Of a stretch of 64,000 bases of DNA, positions 14,243-28,148 are shown one piece after another. The stretch is from Syncephalis plumigaleata (taxonomy: Eukaryota; Zoopagomycota; Zoopagomycetes; Zoopagales; Piptocephalidaceae). The notes under the pieces were generated by a model. That model saw nothing but the letters and a program-made list of their open reading frames with translations, did not search any database and was not told where the DNA came from. Location: assembly GCA_025201365.1 (NCBI GenBank), contig JAIXMF010000002.1, positions 2,232,001 through 2,296,000 on the forward strand. The letters run 5' to 3'. A program made the translations under genes and the position numbers. The stretch's first letter is position 1. The number at the start of each line of letters is the position of its first letter.

Positions 14243-15443
14243 TTATTCAGTAGTTTGTCTGGTTGTTTCCTTTCTATTGATAACACGTTCGAATAATGTA
14301 CACTCTGCACTTGTTAATGCATTCATCAATGCGTTACTAGTCGCCTGACAACGTTCCAATTTCTCAAGTTGTGGAGCAAGTCTTGCCATAACCACAGCTA
14401 GTTGCTCGTCGTTTTCCGGCTTTGTTTATTGCTTTAGTATGCTGCACTATTAACATTATCGTCATGATTACTTACTCGATATTCAGCCAGTGATTGTCTT
14501 CTCTCGATGGATGATGCTCGTGTTGTATCATGTACTCTATTCTCATCCTATCAATAATAGAATATACGCAATGATGAGTTAATGGCTTGATCAATTCATC
14601 TACTTCTTACAATATAGATGCTCTCGAGTTTGGACATTGCTTCGTCTTGTATACGTTTATCTTGTTCGTAATACCTAACAACCGTTCTAGACAAGATGAT
14701 TGCAACTTTTTCATATTTGCTTACCTCTCCATCTGTTCATAGATACTGCCCAGCTCCATTAGTTTGTCACGTCGACTATCGATGTTTTGCTCAGCGGGAC
14801 GCTTATTATTATTACTCCAGTATTAATATCAAAAGAGCCATACATGTAGAATATTATTACTATTTACCTGGTTCGTCATCAGTTGCAGTATTCGTTTTTG
14901 TTGACTATTCTTTGTCGTGTATTTCGTTGGAGGTACTTTCAAGGATCGAATAGCGTTTTCCACTCTACAAGCGTAATTGGTTACTCGTATTACTATACAC
15001 TAATAGTACTGATATGCTTTTGCATACTTACTTTCTTAGCAATGCATTGATATGTCTTTGCACACGGCTCTTCACTTCTTCATCTTCAATCTCGGTAATG
15101 ATTGTTCTATCCAAATGGTGTTTTATTACAGCATGCTAAATCATTCAATTACAATAGCTAGCTTACGTGGCCACTCCCTCCAGACTGTCGAGTATACTAC
15201 GCTTAACTTGCAGTGGCAAGTCAACCCATTGATCTTTTGTTCGCTTATTCACGACAAGGGTTGTAGATGTGATTTTATCTCGTTGTGCTAATACAGAGCA
15301 ACGCGTCAATACAAAACCATTATCTCGTTTGCTTGCTTGTTTATTTATTCCTTCTTGTCGTTACCTGGTAAACGGTCTGCCGACACGGTTGAGCCACCCG
15401 TTCGTTTAACCGGTGAATGACGCCGAATTGGCCGCTTTGTCAT
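14243..15443 (-). CDS. Coiled-coil protein, possibly kinetochore CENP-Q/Fta7
   Basis: Eight small exons with GTAAG-type donors can be followed on the minus strand from MTKRPIRRHSP at 15443 to ATTE-stop at 14243. They give about 270 residues. The start is basic. Next come a segment with DQWVDLPLQVKRSILDSLE, a helical stretch ending VQRHINALLRKVENAIRSLKVPP, then long coiled-coil predictions (KLMELGSIYEQMERYYEQDK and DEQLAVVMARLAPQLEKLE). This order, with a W..LP motif before helices, an LKVPP turn and a late LAPQLEKLE helix, resembles CENP-Q of the inner kinetochore. The match is weak and by memory only, so the name is tentative. The gene is divergent from the MABP1-like gene. Confidence 0.45.
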
Positions 15444-16322
15444 ATTGACAGTGAACACGGTCAACTATATTACGAATCTCAATAGTGATGATAAAAACAG
15501 CAAAAAAGAATAGCCGAAAAAAGATGCGCAAACGAATTCAATACATGACAGGAGGAGGACATGGAGATGTCATCGAGAATAGGCCTGCTAACAATGGTAG
15601 TCGTACAACATTGATGATGATGGCTATTATAGCAGTTTACTATATGTAGATTTATAATTACATCATATTAGGCAGATAGATGGTCATTACATGCAGTTAC
15701 AAGTTCCTCCACCTCCTTATCTTCTATGGATGTTCATTCATTATCACGCTGGCGTGTAAGAAGCGAAATAAGCTATAATCTACTTCCTTAGTATCCCCCA
15801 CTTGCTCAACTGTCAAGCAATACGTACACACACACGCACACGCACGCACACACGTGGAGCTTGCATTAAAGGCATACGCAAAGACCTATCATTAATCTAC
15901 GCATGCCATCCACGCAATTAACCTACTGCTGCTGCTGCTGCTGCTATTGCTGCTATTGCTGCTGTTGCTAATGCTAATGCAGTTGTTCTTAACATAACTA
16001 TTATTACTGCCATTGACGGAGGCGCAGGTATCTTTTTTACCCCTGTATTACTTGCATTGTCGACGCATAATAAATATCCTCATATCTTGCACGTACGGTG
16101 CAGCTTTATTTCCCGCGCATTTCCTTTATTTCTACGATTTTGTTAGCATTAGAAGACAAAACAGTGATTTTGCAACTTGTGCATTTCAACAAAGTGCCAG
16201 CATTGCCATAGTTTTCTGTACTTTATTGAGCGTGAAAGAACAAGCAAGCAAATATAGTGTTCTACACCGATAGAAACACAGACTAGACTAAACTGGGCTG
16301 GACTAGTTATTAGTTATTGGTC
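15444..16322. other. Intergenic between divergent genes
   Basis: Contains the promoters of the coiled-coil gene (minus) and the WD40 gene (plus). Two simple repeats are visible: an AC-rich stretch around 15830-15855 and a CTG/TTG-rich run around 15928-15990. A frame at 16013-16273 has no features of a real gene. Confidence 0.5.
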
Positions 16323-19300
16323 ATGTCAAGTAATATGTCTCGTTATAAACATGCATCTAGTCGACGTTACACCTCAAGTTTAACCGACTTGTCTGCAGCG
16401 AATAGCAACAATAGCAATGGTAATGCTACGTCTATTACAACAAGTAACGGTATGATGGTACGTCGTAAGAAACGCGAGTCCACACCAAGACCACGAGTAA
16501 GTGACAGGGGAAGGGAAGAAGCGTATATCATCATTAGTATGTGGATGTATTGACGTTTAGCAATTAGATGGAACTGGAGCATGTTCTTGGTTTAACTACG
16601 TGTAGTAATAAGGCACTTGCCGTGCATCCCTCTCAGGATATTGTCGCCTATCTAGCAGGATGCGTCGTTGTACTCTATCAGCATCGACGTAATAAGCAAC
16701 TAGGATTTCTAACGGCAAATGCTCCTTTAATCAATACCACCTCGAATGCGGATACAATGTCGGGATCATCCTATGGTGGCAATACGAGTACTAATAGTAC
16801 TAGTTACTGTAATACCAATACCATTAGTGGCAGTAGTAGTGCACCCAATATTAATACCTATAATGGTAACAATGCCAGTAGCAGCAATATTAGTAGTAGC
16901 AGTAGCGGTGGTTCATTTTCAACCATGAATACATCCAGTTCCTCGATAGCTTGGAAGAAACACGCGTATGCCCCCTTGAAAACACTAGCATGCTTAGCGA
17001 TATCGGGTGATGGACAATACTTGGCAGCAGGCGAGGTAAATAGTCATGCCTACACATTACACCACGATGTTGTTATTTACATTTACATTTTATGCTAGAT
17101 TGGTCATAGGCCACGTATTTTAATATGGGATTTGAAAACCCATCATTTGGTGAAGCAGTTGCGTGGTCATCGATTTGGCGTACTCTCAATACGCTTCTCA
17201 CCTAATAATAAGTATTTAATATCGTGTGGATTTCAAGTGAGTATTTACACTATTATCAATCTGGTATGGATACTTAATTCATTGCTTCAATAATTAGCAT
17301 GACGGGTTTATTTACGTATGGCAATGGAGACAAGGCATCAAGTTGACCTCCAATAAAATAGCCAATAAGGTTAGTAGTAGTAGTAGTATATGAGACTATG
17401 TAAATAATGGATACTAATGGGATGGATAGGCTATCAATATGCTATTCTCGGCGGATGGTAGTTTTTGCATGGCATCTGGACAACGATTCGTAAAGTATTG
17501 GTATTTGGATCCTAATGGAAATATACCAATGTGTAAAGTAAGTGATGCCCTATTGATTATGGCAAATAATGATGTGCTAACCATTTGTTAGACATCTAGT
17601 CGTGAGCAGTCAAGTCCACGTCCAGCTCGAGTACTCCCTGCACGATCAGGAATACTAGGCGATCTTTGTAATAGTACATTTCTCGATGCTGCTTGCAGTT
17701 CCAGTCCGGATGAATCCGGTTACATGTACCTCGTAACTAATACCGGACTATTGTGTCTATTCGATAAGGAGAGAACGATTGATCGTTGGGTTGATTTGCA
17801 AGTAGGTTAGCGTGTGCTATACGTGCCATTCATAATGTGACTAACACAACTATACTGTTGATGATGATAGATGAAATCGGCCAATTGTATCGATGTCAAC
17901 GAGCAATTTGTCATATGCGGTGGATCTGATGGTGTTATACGGTAAGTATGGTATTCCTACTATGCAATTCGTAACAATATGTATCCATGATCATTTACAT
18001 TGTGTATATATATGTAGATTGTTTGAACCACGAACACTAGCCTATCTGGGTTCATTGCCGAGACCACATCCTATAGGCGGGGAACCACTTGATCCATCTA
18101 CCGAGTAAGTAGTAATCAACTGATAATGACAATGAGTTAGTTGACTAATTATTTGTAACAGAAACATTCCTCCAAATGATACCGTCACTTATCCTGATTG
18201 TGTTGCGTTAAAGATCAATTATTGCGGATACAAAGTGGTGTGCATTTACAGTGATCGTAGTTTATACGTATGGGAATAACGGAGCTCCATCGGATCGGTC
18301 GATGTCGAAGTATTCTATACCATAGTGCATGTGTATGGGGTGTTGAGGTAAGCTATCTCGTATTCGTGTTCGTTGTATATAGTTTTGTATTAATAACAAT
18401 TAACAATTGATTAGATGCTACCGGTTAAGAAGGCTACTGATGCACGATTCCCCTCCAACACATTTGTTACTTACTCATCCGATGGAAGTGTAAAGTTTTG
18501 GAATTTACATCCAAATCGAACGACAAAAACGCGTAAGATCGGAGGAAAGGAGCTTCTACATCAATTCTATCCTGATGCTACTGTGACACAACATCAACAT
18601 GTACAACGACGTGAACTAGGTAAATAGGATTGAATAGTAATATGACCATTTATTTAACTATTCTATCCCATTAGGATTGAGACAATCCACTGATGGTAGA
18701 ACTGCCATGGACACAGGTGTAGTAGGCATACGAGCCATGAGTATCAGTCCAGATGCACGCTATATAGCTACTGGTGATCGAGCAGGAAATCTACGGTAAT
18801 TATTACTCATTAGTAATGTAATCACATTGACATCATTTAACAGTATATGGTTATGTATAGAGTTCATGATCTTGCCACATTTGATATGGTTGCTATCATG
18901 AAGCACACGAAGCGGAAATACTTACCATCGATTTCTCCACTCCTTATCGCGGTTAGTACGAGGTAGATTGTATGACATGCGTACATATTCTAATGTATAT
19001 CATATCCCCCTTTTCGCTCTCTAGTTAAAGACGACTACTTGCTCGCCTCGGCGGGTCGTGATCGTTTAGTGCATATATTTGATGTACGCCGTGAATTCCG
19101 TTTGTTACAAACACTCGACGAGCACTCTTCCTCCATTACAGCGGTAAAGTTCTCCGATAGAGGGCGTCGTATTATCAGTTGCGGTGCCGATAAAAGTATG
19201 TATTCGATCAAAACAAGAGGTATTATAATAGCAACAATATAAAAATATATAGGAGATAGAGAGGACATTGACTAACCATGCAAATAGGATACTTCATTGT

Positions 19301-21721
19301 TCTCGACGTATCACTTACACGCTGGTCGTGTTACCTTCTACGATATGGACGTGGACGACGTGCAGAATCAAGTGACGACAGCCACGCAGAATCGACTGGT
19401 CAACGTGCTCGATATACCAGTGGCAAGCTCATTAATAGTCTACGACCCGATCATATCTCCAACAGGATGACATCGACCGAGGGCAATTTTATTCGAGTAG
19501 CACTAGATCCATCCGGATCCTACGCAGTTACCGCGGGTACCGACAAACGTGTACGATTGCACGATTGGGTACAGGTGCCACCGTTGCTTGTGTGGGCGGT
19601 CATTCGGAACTCATCACTGGTGTTCGTATTACACGCGATTGTGCGCGTGTAGTATCAACCTCTGGCGATGGCTGTATCTTCATATGGCGTATCGATCGAC
19701 CGGTAGTATCTCATATGCGATCACGAGCCATTAAGCGTGGCATTGTTTATCCACGATACGTGGCGTGGATCGACCATTACGTCCGACGGAATCGATACCT
19801 GAAGGACAAGTGGCGAATGCGCGTAGCATTCCAATGCGTCGTCAATCTTCCGCTGACACATTACGCGATGGAAGACGACACAGCACAAGTGGAAGATTAC
19901 CGAGTATTGTCGGTGGGTTCCCCTGCTCTTCTAGTAATCGACATACTGCTTCTCCTACCTCTAGCTCTTGCTCCTCCTCTATGAGTGGCAATACCATTAT
20001 TGGCAGTATCAATCCACTTAAGAGTAGTATAGGTCGATTGACAAAGGGGAGTGCATCATCATCGGATTTACAGAGCAATACGAGTTCCGGTGAGGATACG
20101 GAGGACAATCAATCGGCTATTCATGGATCGGCCGGTGAGGACAATTCTGGCGGTGAATCCGATCCAGAATTCTTGCTCGCCGAATTATCTAGCACGGATC
20201 CGGCACTTTTCCAGGTTACCTACACGGCACGACAACTCCATGATGCATATGTTAAGATCGAGCCTAGTGATGCTAAGGAGGGAAGCAGCAAAGATGGTCG
20301 TCTAGTAGCATCTGATGATGGCGATGATCCAAATCGATTAGAGGAAGAAGAGGAAGAAGAAGAAGAAGAGATAAGAGACGAAGATGATGAAGGAGAAGAG
20401 GAGGAAGAGGAAGAAGAAGAGGAAGTGGCCGATGATGAAGGAGATATGGAGAATGAAGATTCTACCTCATTCGACGATTATCTACTAGGACCGGTACCGA
20501 TATCAACGCATGTCACGCGTAACAGCATCAGTAACAGTTATTTGAGGACAATCGGACGTAGAAACGGACGTAGTCTAGATTTGACGGCCACATTAGATAT
20601 TATGAATAATGAGTTCTTCTCTCCGCAAAAGGAGACCTCCATACCTGCTGCACCGGAAATCGTCTCGCCTAACTCACCTGGTCGGCGATCTTCTTCAACG
20701 GACGCCGCACTCATTGGATTGGCATCGAATGAGCATGCCGATAGCACTGGTGGAAGACTAACAAAGAAGATGCAGCGTGGATTGACGGTATCAACGATCA
20801 TGGGCCAGTGTCACCGTCTGTCGTGTCGCCCACCGCTACGACAAAACGTAGCGACAAGCCAGCACTACGAAAACTACCGATATCCGCGGTTAAAAACAAG
20901 GCCGCCACGCATGCACGTCATAAATCAACAACATTTGTCGACGATTTTGGCACTGGTCTACAGCGACGACGTCAAGAAATGGCGGGCAATCTAGAGCATG
21001 GTATTCCTCATCGACAAGCGACAGATGGTGTCACTGATTCATCGCCGAGTAAATCATCTGTGATAGGACGTGTGGCACCAGCACCTACAACCGCGGTTAA
21101 TATGAAGAAATCGCAAACTGAACCATCAATCGAACGACCATCATTAAACGCAAGTCTACGTCATGATGGTAAAGCAGTGGATGATGTTGCATCAGCTAAC
21201 TCACATGGTAAGCATTAGTAGACTAGTGATTATTATCATTGTATGAATGTTAACATTGATTGTAATTGCAAGTAGATGAATCGAAACAATTATTAACACT
21301 TGCCAAGGACTTATATAGTCAGGTGAACAATGCGCTCACTCAGTATACGCGAATTATCGAGGCGGTACAAAATAAGCAGATACCACTTGCACGAGCTGAT
21401 ATCGTATATCAGATTCGTGATACGTTAACGCAAGCGCAGAATGAACTTGTAGAAGGGCTTACCATCCTTCCAGATGATCCATTTACTAGTGTCGACAATG
21501 AACTATCCTCATCACATAGTACATCAATGATAAAGAATCATTCAATACGAGATGATAGTACGAATACGAATACGAATACGAAACAAGTATTGGATGATCA
21601 ATCGTCGTCATTGCAACCATCGACTTGTTCAAATGATAATGCACAATTGATACAACAATTACTAGAACAATATTCGGATCAACTAGTGACTATTGTGCAA
21701 GAAAAACTAGATAAGCAGTAA
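16323..21721 (+). CDS. MABP1/WDR62-like WD40 scaffold protein
   Basis: Animal MABP1 and WDR62 are JNK-pathway and centrosome scaffolds; a fungal role is not established. More than a dozen exons encode two WD40 propellers and a long low-complexity tail. Telling segments are [60 protein letters not shown], the propeller junction [63 protein letters not shown] and [13 protein letters not shown]. These follow the MABP1/WDR62 order closely. The tail has Ser/Thr-rich and Glu-rich runs (20340-20460) and ends in a coiled coil (21266-21721). At least five one-base frame shifts interrupt it, near 18280 (in a GGG), 19415, 19565, 19740 and 20800. Given intact propeller motifs on both sides, sequence errors or very recent decay are both possible. 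The start is the first ATG at 16323; a later ATG in the same exon is possible. Confidence 0.75.
20340..20460. repeat. GAA/GAG-rich low-complexity coding tract
   Basis: Purine-rich coding repeat giving an acidic Glu/Asp stretch in the C-terminal tail of the WD40 scaffold. Such tracts vary in length between strains. Confidence 0.8.
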
Positions 21722-21953
21722 AAATAACGACATTGTATATTGTTTAGCAGATTGCAGTTCTATTTATTATAATAAAGTATTAGTACAACATTATGATTTA
21801 CAAGTACAACGTATTTCTATTATCACAACCTAGTGGCCACAAGTGCCAGTATTTATTGAAAAAAGAGGGAATTAAGAAGAAAAAGAAGCTGAAGAAGTTG
21901 GTATTCGTTGATCATCACAATGACACGCGTAAAGAATATTAGTTGTAGTATGA

Positions 21954-23746
21954 TTATAGCAGGAGACCAGCGATAGCGGCAGTCATGAATGTTGATAGTG
22001 TACCGCTCAACATGGAGGAGACAGCCAAACGGGCAAGATCACGCTTACGCGTAGGAGCCATGGCACCGATACAACCGATTTGAATACCGATTGATGCAAA
22101 GTTGGCAAAGCCACAGAGAGCATAGGTGACCAGCAATTGACCGCGGACGGTTAGCGAGCTCTTCAATCCTGACAAGGTGATATAGGCGACGAATTCATTG
22201 ACAAACATCTTTGTCGCCATTAGATCGGCCACTTGCATGACATCCACGGTTGGGATACCGATAACCCAGGCAAATGGAACGAATAGATATTTCGTAATGG
22301 CAATTAGCGTTAATTCGGGATAACCGACGAAACTACCGAACCAGCCGAGTAATGCGTTGACGAGGGCAAGCAACGAGATGATCGCCAACAGTGTACCGGC
22401 AATGAGCAGGATAAGATGGACACCCTGTGCGGCACCATTAGCGGCGGCGTGTAGAATGTTAGCCTCACGGTCCTCCTCCTTTGGAATGATCACACGACCC
22501 TTTGACGTCGACTCTTGCTTCTCCGGGTAGCGTAGCTTCGACACGGCCAACGAGCATGGTGTCGACATGACACAAGCGGTAAGCAATGCTTGCGCATCAA
22601 TACCGAATGTAATAAGGCGATCAATACGGAACCGGCAATGGTGGCAAAGCCAGAACACATCGTGGAATGGATCTCTGAGCGTGTCATATCCTTGATGAAT
22701 GGTTTAACGAGAAGGGCGGATTCACCTTGACCGACAAATGGCGAGGCGGCAGCCACCACTGACTCGGCACCACTCGTGTCCATTAGACGTACCATAAGCC
22801 AGGCGAATTTACGTACAATCCATTGCATACCGCCCATATAGTAGACGATTTGAATGAACGAAGCAAAGAATAGAACACCGGGTAATACGCTGACGGCGAA
22901 CACCTTGGTTTTCACGGCATCTTCACCTAGTACGAATACGGCACCCTGTCGACTGAATTCCAAAAAGGCACCGGCCATCTCCGAGATCCATTTGAATAGT
23001 TCGTAGCCAGCCTGCGTCTTGAGAATCAATACACCGAGCAAATATTGGATGGACACGCCCACAATGACAATACGCCATTTGATGTAGGCACGATCGTGCG
23101 AGGTTGCCCATAGCACGAAAATGATGAATAGTACGCCGAAGAATGAGGTAATACGCTGAACACGATTACCACTTTCGCTGTCTGGCATAAGCAACGCCGT
23201 ACACAACATGACCGTCAATGGAACGATAAAGCCAATGGCGTAGCGAATACGACGATTAATCTTGAACCATGGATGCTCGACGGCAGGTACCCAGACACGA
23301 GCGATAGGACGGGTGATGTAGCTTACGGACACATAAGCGAAGAACATCTTGAGTGTGATGAACGTGTAGAGCGCGGTAAGTGGCACCCAGCCATTATTGG
23401 GATGAAGTACCACGGCTGATACAAAATAGGCAGTCATCAGGCACCAAATTATTGCATGGATGTATATTTTGTACTTTTCGTAGTATTGACTGAATACCGA
23501 TGGCTCATCGGGTATATCATCGTCATTATCGTTGTTACTGATGTTATTACGATTAATAGTGGAGTTTGCTTTCGTTGATTCCACGACACTGACACGTTTC
23601 TCGTCGAATTGAGATGCGGCGGTACTATGATGACTGAGTCTTGTACGCATGCCGGCAACCTCTTGTGTTTCAGTTACATTGACATTATACGAGGGCAGCT
23701 CAGTGGCCGGCGACGGATGGTAGTTGTTTGATTCCGTGGTAACCAT
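21954..23746 (-). CDS. Concentrative nucleoside transporter (CNT/SLC28)
   Basis: CNT proteins take up nucleosides with a sodium or proton gradient at the plasma membrane. The gene is intronless. After a polar N terminus of about 100 residues (MVTTESNNYHPS...) come hydrophobic helices, and then the CNT core: GEDAVKTKVFAVSVLPGVLFFAS, IVYYMGGMQWIVRKFAWLM, SGAESVVAAASPFVGQGESALLVKP, MCSGFATIAGSVL, then FGIDAQALLTACVMSTPCSLAVSKL, GAAQGVHL, NEFVAYITLSGL and ALCGFANFASIGIQIGCIGA. The conserved G-Q-G-E-S and N-E-F-V-A-Y substrate and ion motifs are present. One base appears lost near 22615, right between GSVLI and ITFGIDAQ, so the track breaks into two overlapping frames. The family continuity across the break is very clear. 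It is convergent with the WD40 gene, with 230 bases between stops. Confidence 0.9.
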
Positions 23747-26700
23747 GGTGAATTGTTAGCGAACAAGAGAAAAGAGGAGGAGGAATAATAAGAAGAAAGA
23801 AAGAATAGACGTGCTTCACCGGATGAATAATAAGGTGAGAGCTTATTTGACTCGTTAGTTAGTGTGTCGTTCCAGGTTAAGGCGAGCATAAGCAGGGTGG
23901 AGGTGAGGAGGGATAGGAGACAGATCGATTGACCAGTTTGATTGTAACAAAAAGAAGGAAGATAAGCTATTAATGTTGTTGCCTTCTTGGAAGACTTGCA
24001 ACAACAATGTTACAGTAGTAACAGAGTGGCAGTGGCAGCAGCAGCAGCACGGTGCGCCGCCGTTGAATATGAAATGAAAAGGTTTAAAGAAACGTAGAAT
24101 TGGGTGGCGTCGCGTATGGTTCGGGTTTTAAGCGCAGTCGTCGATTGTTTTGGAGAGGCACAAGAAAACACCGCTCGCACACACACTGCGGAGACACAGA
24201 AGGACACAGAGGGACACAGAGAGAGGAGTAGGAAAACGTGAATAGGAGACGATGAAAAATGAAGAGGCGGAAAAAGAAGAAATGACTATTTGCCGACTGC
24301 CTTTTTAGCATAGTGTTGCACGCTCAAATGTTATAAAGTGAATGAACATATTTGGCCTTTGTCCTAAAAAGCCCCTTCACCATACGAATCCGGTAGAAAC
24401 CCATGTTTTACGAACAAACGGAGTAAGCGACGCATGTCCATCCCAATCGACTTGCATGTCACTCATTTATTCCTGTACTCGATATGTCGTTAATGATGAC
24501 CATACACACACACATGCCCCGTAGTTGGACTGGCAAGCGAGTTTCCGAATAATTGTGTTTGCGTGTGATCTATTTACGCACTACATGTGGGTTGCACTAT
24601 CGTTTATTGTATCCTAGATATGATATGAATGGATAGTAATGATGATGATGATGATGATGATGATAGTGATTGTAATGGTTGTACATTAATTCAATTTGTT
24701 CAGTGTGATATAATTCTCTTGTTTTTTTCTCTTGCTTCTATTGTTACGCTTACTATGCATGACAAGCCAATGGGTATTTCTTTCCTGCCAATAAGCAGTC
24801 AATAGTGGAGATGGGGCCTATCCGGTTTGTAGCGGCATTTTGATTTGCACAACCATAGCCTTTTCTATCATGTGTGTGTGAGTGGAATATAGGCAGAGGA
24901 ATATCGGTTGAATCCGGATACATTAACAGAAAAAGAACTATCATTAATTTGCATATACGTATATGTATACAATTATGTATCAAGTTGCTCATTATAATTA
25001 TCGTCATTATATTTGATTGACATGATCATCCAGCATATCATGTGCTCATCTATTAATTAGGCAAAGTAGCAGCTGATCCTACTGTAATAGTATCTCTATT
25101 ACTGTTTACTGTTTACTATAACGATTTCATAGATTGTTCGCAATAAAGTTATAACACGCTTCTCCTCACTCGCTCTCCGCTTTTCAGGATCGATGATGGT
25201 GTGAATAGGCGAGTGGCACAAATGGCAAATGCATTAAACTTGCTTACCTTTCTACGTGTATCGGCAATTACACAATGACAAGTACAACAACAACAACAGG
25301 GAAATAGCTTTTTATTAAATGGCAATCTACGTTGCCGAGCCAAGTGTAAGAGAGGCGAATGAACAAAGGGACAAAGACAAAAGTAGCGCGAGGTGGATGT
25401 CGTCGTAGATTCGTGTACTATTTCCATAGTATTGCTGTATTCGCCACTACTGTAAGGAAAAGCAACAGTTTCGCTTAATATAGCCACTGCCTACAGTTTA
25501 CCCAGGAAATAGTGTGACATATGACTGTCATCATTCATTTGCATATCATGGTTGACGTTTCGGCTTCTCGTCAACAACAAGCAATACGAATAGTAGTGTG
25601 CCCACGTCATTGCCAACCATCTCATAATGCCATAGGACTTACCTTCAAGCATTATAGTATATTTTCATAGCATTATTGATCGTTACTCTTCTTTGTTTTC
25701 TTATTATATTGTATAATATACATAATAAACGCGTGTTGATGACATTAGAGATTGTATTTCAATGAAAAGAAAAAAATAAAAGAAAAATAGTGGACAAGTA
25801 TTGACCAATGAGAAACGTAGATGCTCTTCACCATTTTTAGATGTTGTCGTAATGTGTCACTTCCAGTATACGCACTACTCGGTTCTTTCCTTTTATTTGT
25901 TCGTAGTATACGTGTATCTCACTAAGCAAGTAAGTATCCATTTATTAACATTTATATGATTACGTGTATCCATATGATGCCTGTGTAAAAGGTTCGACAC
26001 CTTCGCATGTTCTATTGTTGAGTACAATCAGGCTATAGAGTGATATGGCTTATTCAAGTATGGTTTGTTCATTGCGTTACGTTCGTTAGATTCGTGTTAA
26101 GCTTTAGCTTTCTAATTGATGTCATTTTTCTGTATTTGCTTGCACATGTGAAAAGAAGAAAACTACACTTGTTTGCGTGCTCGGCCGCTATTCAAGGATG
26201 GCCGCATAGTAGTATATCATATTACTAGAGCGGTGTCCATTTATTATGAATAGATATGGTTGTAAAAGTGAACATAGAATAATGATACTTACCGTATCGC
26301 ACATATGATGTTTACGCAATAGTCAGTGTTGTTTGTTGTTGTCATAGTCGTGTGGTTGTATTTGGTATTTTGACCAAGTATCTACCCAGGTTGAGGCACG
26401 ACACACGACATCCGCTATTGTGTAGACGAACTAGAATCTATTGCCAGTAAGTTCCAACTGACAATGTGTTTGCGTGTTCGTTGAATACCAAACGCAAATG
26501 GATTAAAGGCCATATGTGACATTAAACGCGTTACCATTTTGTTTTCCTCGACTGCTCTGCACTAGTTTTTCTTTCTTTAGTAAATTAGTGCAACAAGAGT
26601 GGTATCACTGTGGTGGCATTTGCAAGAGAAAAGCATCGCATTGGAATGGCCATCTAGCTTATACGGTCAATGATGTAGCCATGAATAGATAATGCTTTGA

Positions 26701-27316
26701 TGATAGTTTATTGCTAATAGTCGGTAAGATTGTTACTCGTATACTGCCTGTTATGCTTTTGCTCAAGAGTGGCTATAATTATAGTACGATTATAGCTGCG
26801 GATTAAGCACAAGACATTATTGTGTACATGTTGTATGTTCGCATCTGCTGCATATTATGCGGCGCTAACCGATCTTGACTTTGTAAACCTCATTATCGGT
26901 GAGGATAGATGCGTAGAATAATATGGCAGGCAGTGAAGGAGCAATAGCAACATGCGATTGCCATGAGAACAATATTCTATGTGCTTATAACAAGACTATC
27001 CTCTGATGGAGTCAATAATCGATCATTGCTATCCACTATACTATCATTTGCCCTTACTAACTATTCAATATCGTATATAGGAGACACAAGGATGGAGCAA
27101 GTAATTCGTTACTCGAGCAATTCACTCTATGCAAGTATATTAGGTAATTATATTCATTCAATTACATGAACACCATCATCATCATCATTATTATTATTCT
27201 AGCAAATCTCTTGTCATTGGTAATAAATTGATGCAAATACCCTATCTATCTATTTTATTATTACTTTACTGTGTTGGTATTAGTCAGTGCATTCCATTGT
27301 AACAAAATATTATTCA
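23747..27316. other. Gene-poor stretch of 3.6 kb
   Basis: I find no convincing gene. Open frames at 24010-24311, 25149-25487, 26040-26228 and 26963-27169 lack motifs and plausible exon partners. The left part should hold the nucleoside transporter promoter; purine-rich sequence directly upstream (23757-23830, read on the plus strand) is probably its leader. A GAT trinucleotide repeat lies at 24640-24664. A non-coding RNA or a fast-evolving small gene could be missed. Confidence 0.45.
24640..24664. repeat. (GAT)n microsatellite
   Basis: About eight tandem GAT units in the non-coding stretch upstream of the nucleoside transporter. Confidence 0.85.
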
Positions 27317-27826
27317 TTATTTAGCAAGTCCAGAGAGCATTAGACTTCGTTCCAGTTGATGTAACTGTCGGCGTCCTTCCGATAATAAAGTTCGAAGTGC
27401 ATCCTACATGTATAACAATGAATAGCATAGATGAATTGCTTAGCTCTCTCTCTCTCTCTCGTATAATCACACGTAATCACTATTAGTAAATACCTGATTT
27501 GCCATTGTTCGATCACGCTTGAACTCGTGGCGTACCCAGCCGAGTAACTCGTCGCGATCTGCTTCCGATATCTCACCTAACACATATTCACTTTCGAGTT
27601 AAATAATCTAAGAAACTAGAATGGTTATCTATTGCTTACTGCGTCGAATTGTGCGCTGAAACTCTCGATATAACTGACGAATTTGCGCTTGAAGGATGAA
27701 CTAATAATGCTACAATATTAGCGAATAACCCGACCGATACGTGCTACTTACATCCGAAAGCGAGGGAGCATCATCTTTATCCCATTGACGTTGATATTCA
27801 TTGATACTCGTCGAATGGAAAGCCAT
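27317..27826 (-). CDS. LYRM2: LYR-motif protein LYRM2
   Basis: LYR proteins act in mitochondria with acyl carrier protein; LYRM2 is linked to complex I assembly or activity. Four exons (27752-27826, 27640-27700, 27494-27576, 27317-27403) join in phase to 101 residues. The LYR motif is seen in IRQLYREFQRTIRR. It is followed by the LYRM2-type pattern ADRDELLGWVRHEFKR, then MANQDALRTLLSEGRRQLHQLERSL. This last helix, with its QL..LE pattern, matches LYRM2 better than other LYR family members. The protein is slightly longer than human LYRM2 (88 residues) because of a 30-residue N-terminal stretch that could carry mitochondrial import information. Divergent from the CSN8 gene 322 bases away. Confidence 0.85.
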
Positions 27827-28148
27827 GATACGTGTCGCGTCAATTCTACATGTTGCGACGTTGCCTGTCAATCTACGTCGCATTTGACCAACGAATATAA
27901 TGAGCGGCAGTAGGTCAAACGTAAGATCGGTGCTGATTCAAACATGACTACGAACGGAATAGACAACAGTTAACAGTATAGAAAACTTACTTCGTGTACT
28001 AATAAATAGATAAATAAACGAGAACCTTTGCACAGGTTGTTACTATTTCTTTCATCTCATTTCATTTACCATACTCCAGTGTTATTGTTGTTGTTGTTTC
28101 CTTTTGTTCATTACTACCTTGTAAACGACTGACTATCTTTGTATCAGC
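27827..28148. promoter_or_regulatory. Shared upstream region of LYRM2 and CSN8
   Basis: A gap of 322 bases between two divergent starts, too short for two full separate promoters, so a shared region is likely. No individual element was identified. Confidence 0.5.

Noticed and set aside
19035-19268. Open frames on the strand opposite the WD40 gene and similar long antisense frames at 19842-20108, 20538-20801 and 44657-45269
   Set aside because: They are shadows of strongly biased coding sequence and have no motifs.
27170-27300. Possible tRNA or small RNA in the gaps near 26-27 kb
   Set aside because: No B-box-like sequence with a matching cloverleaf could be found by eye.
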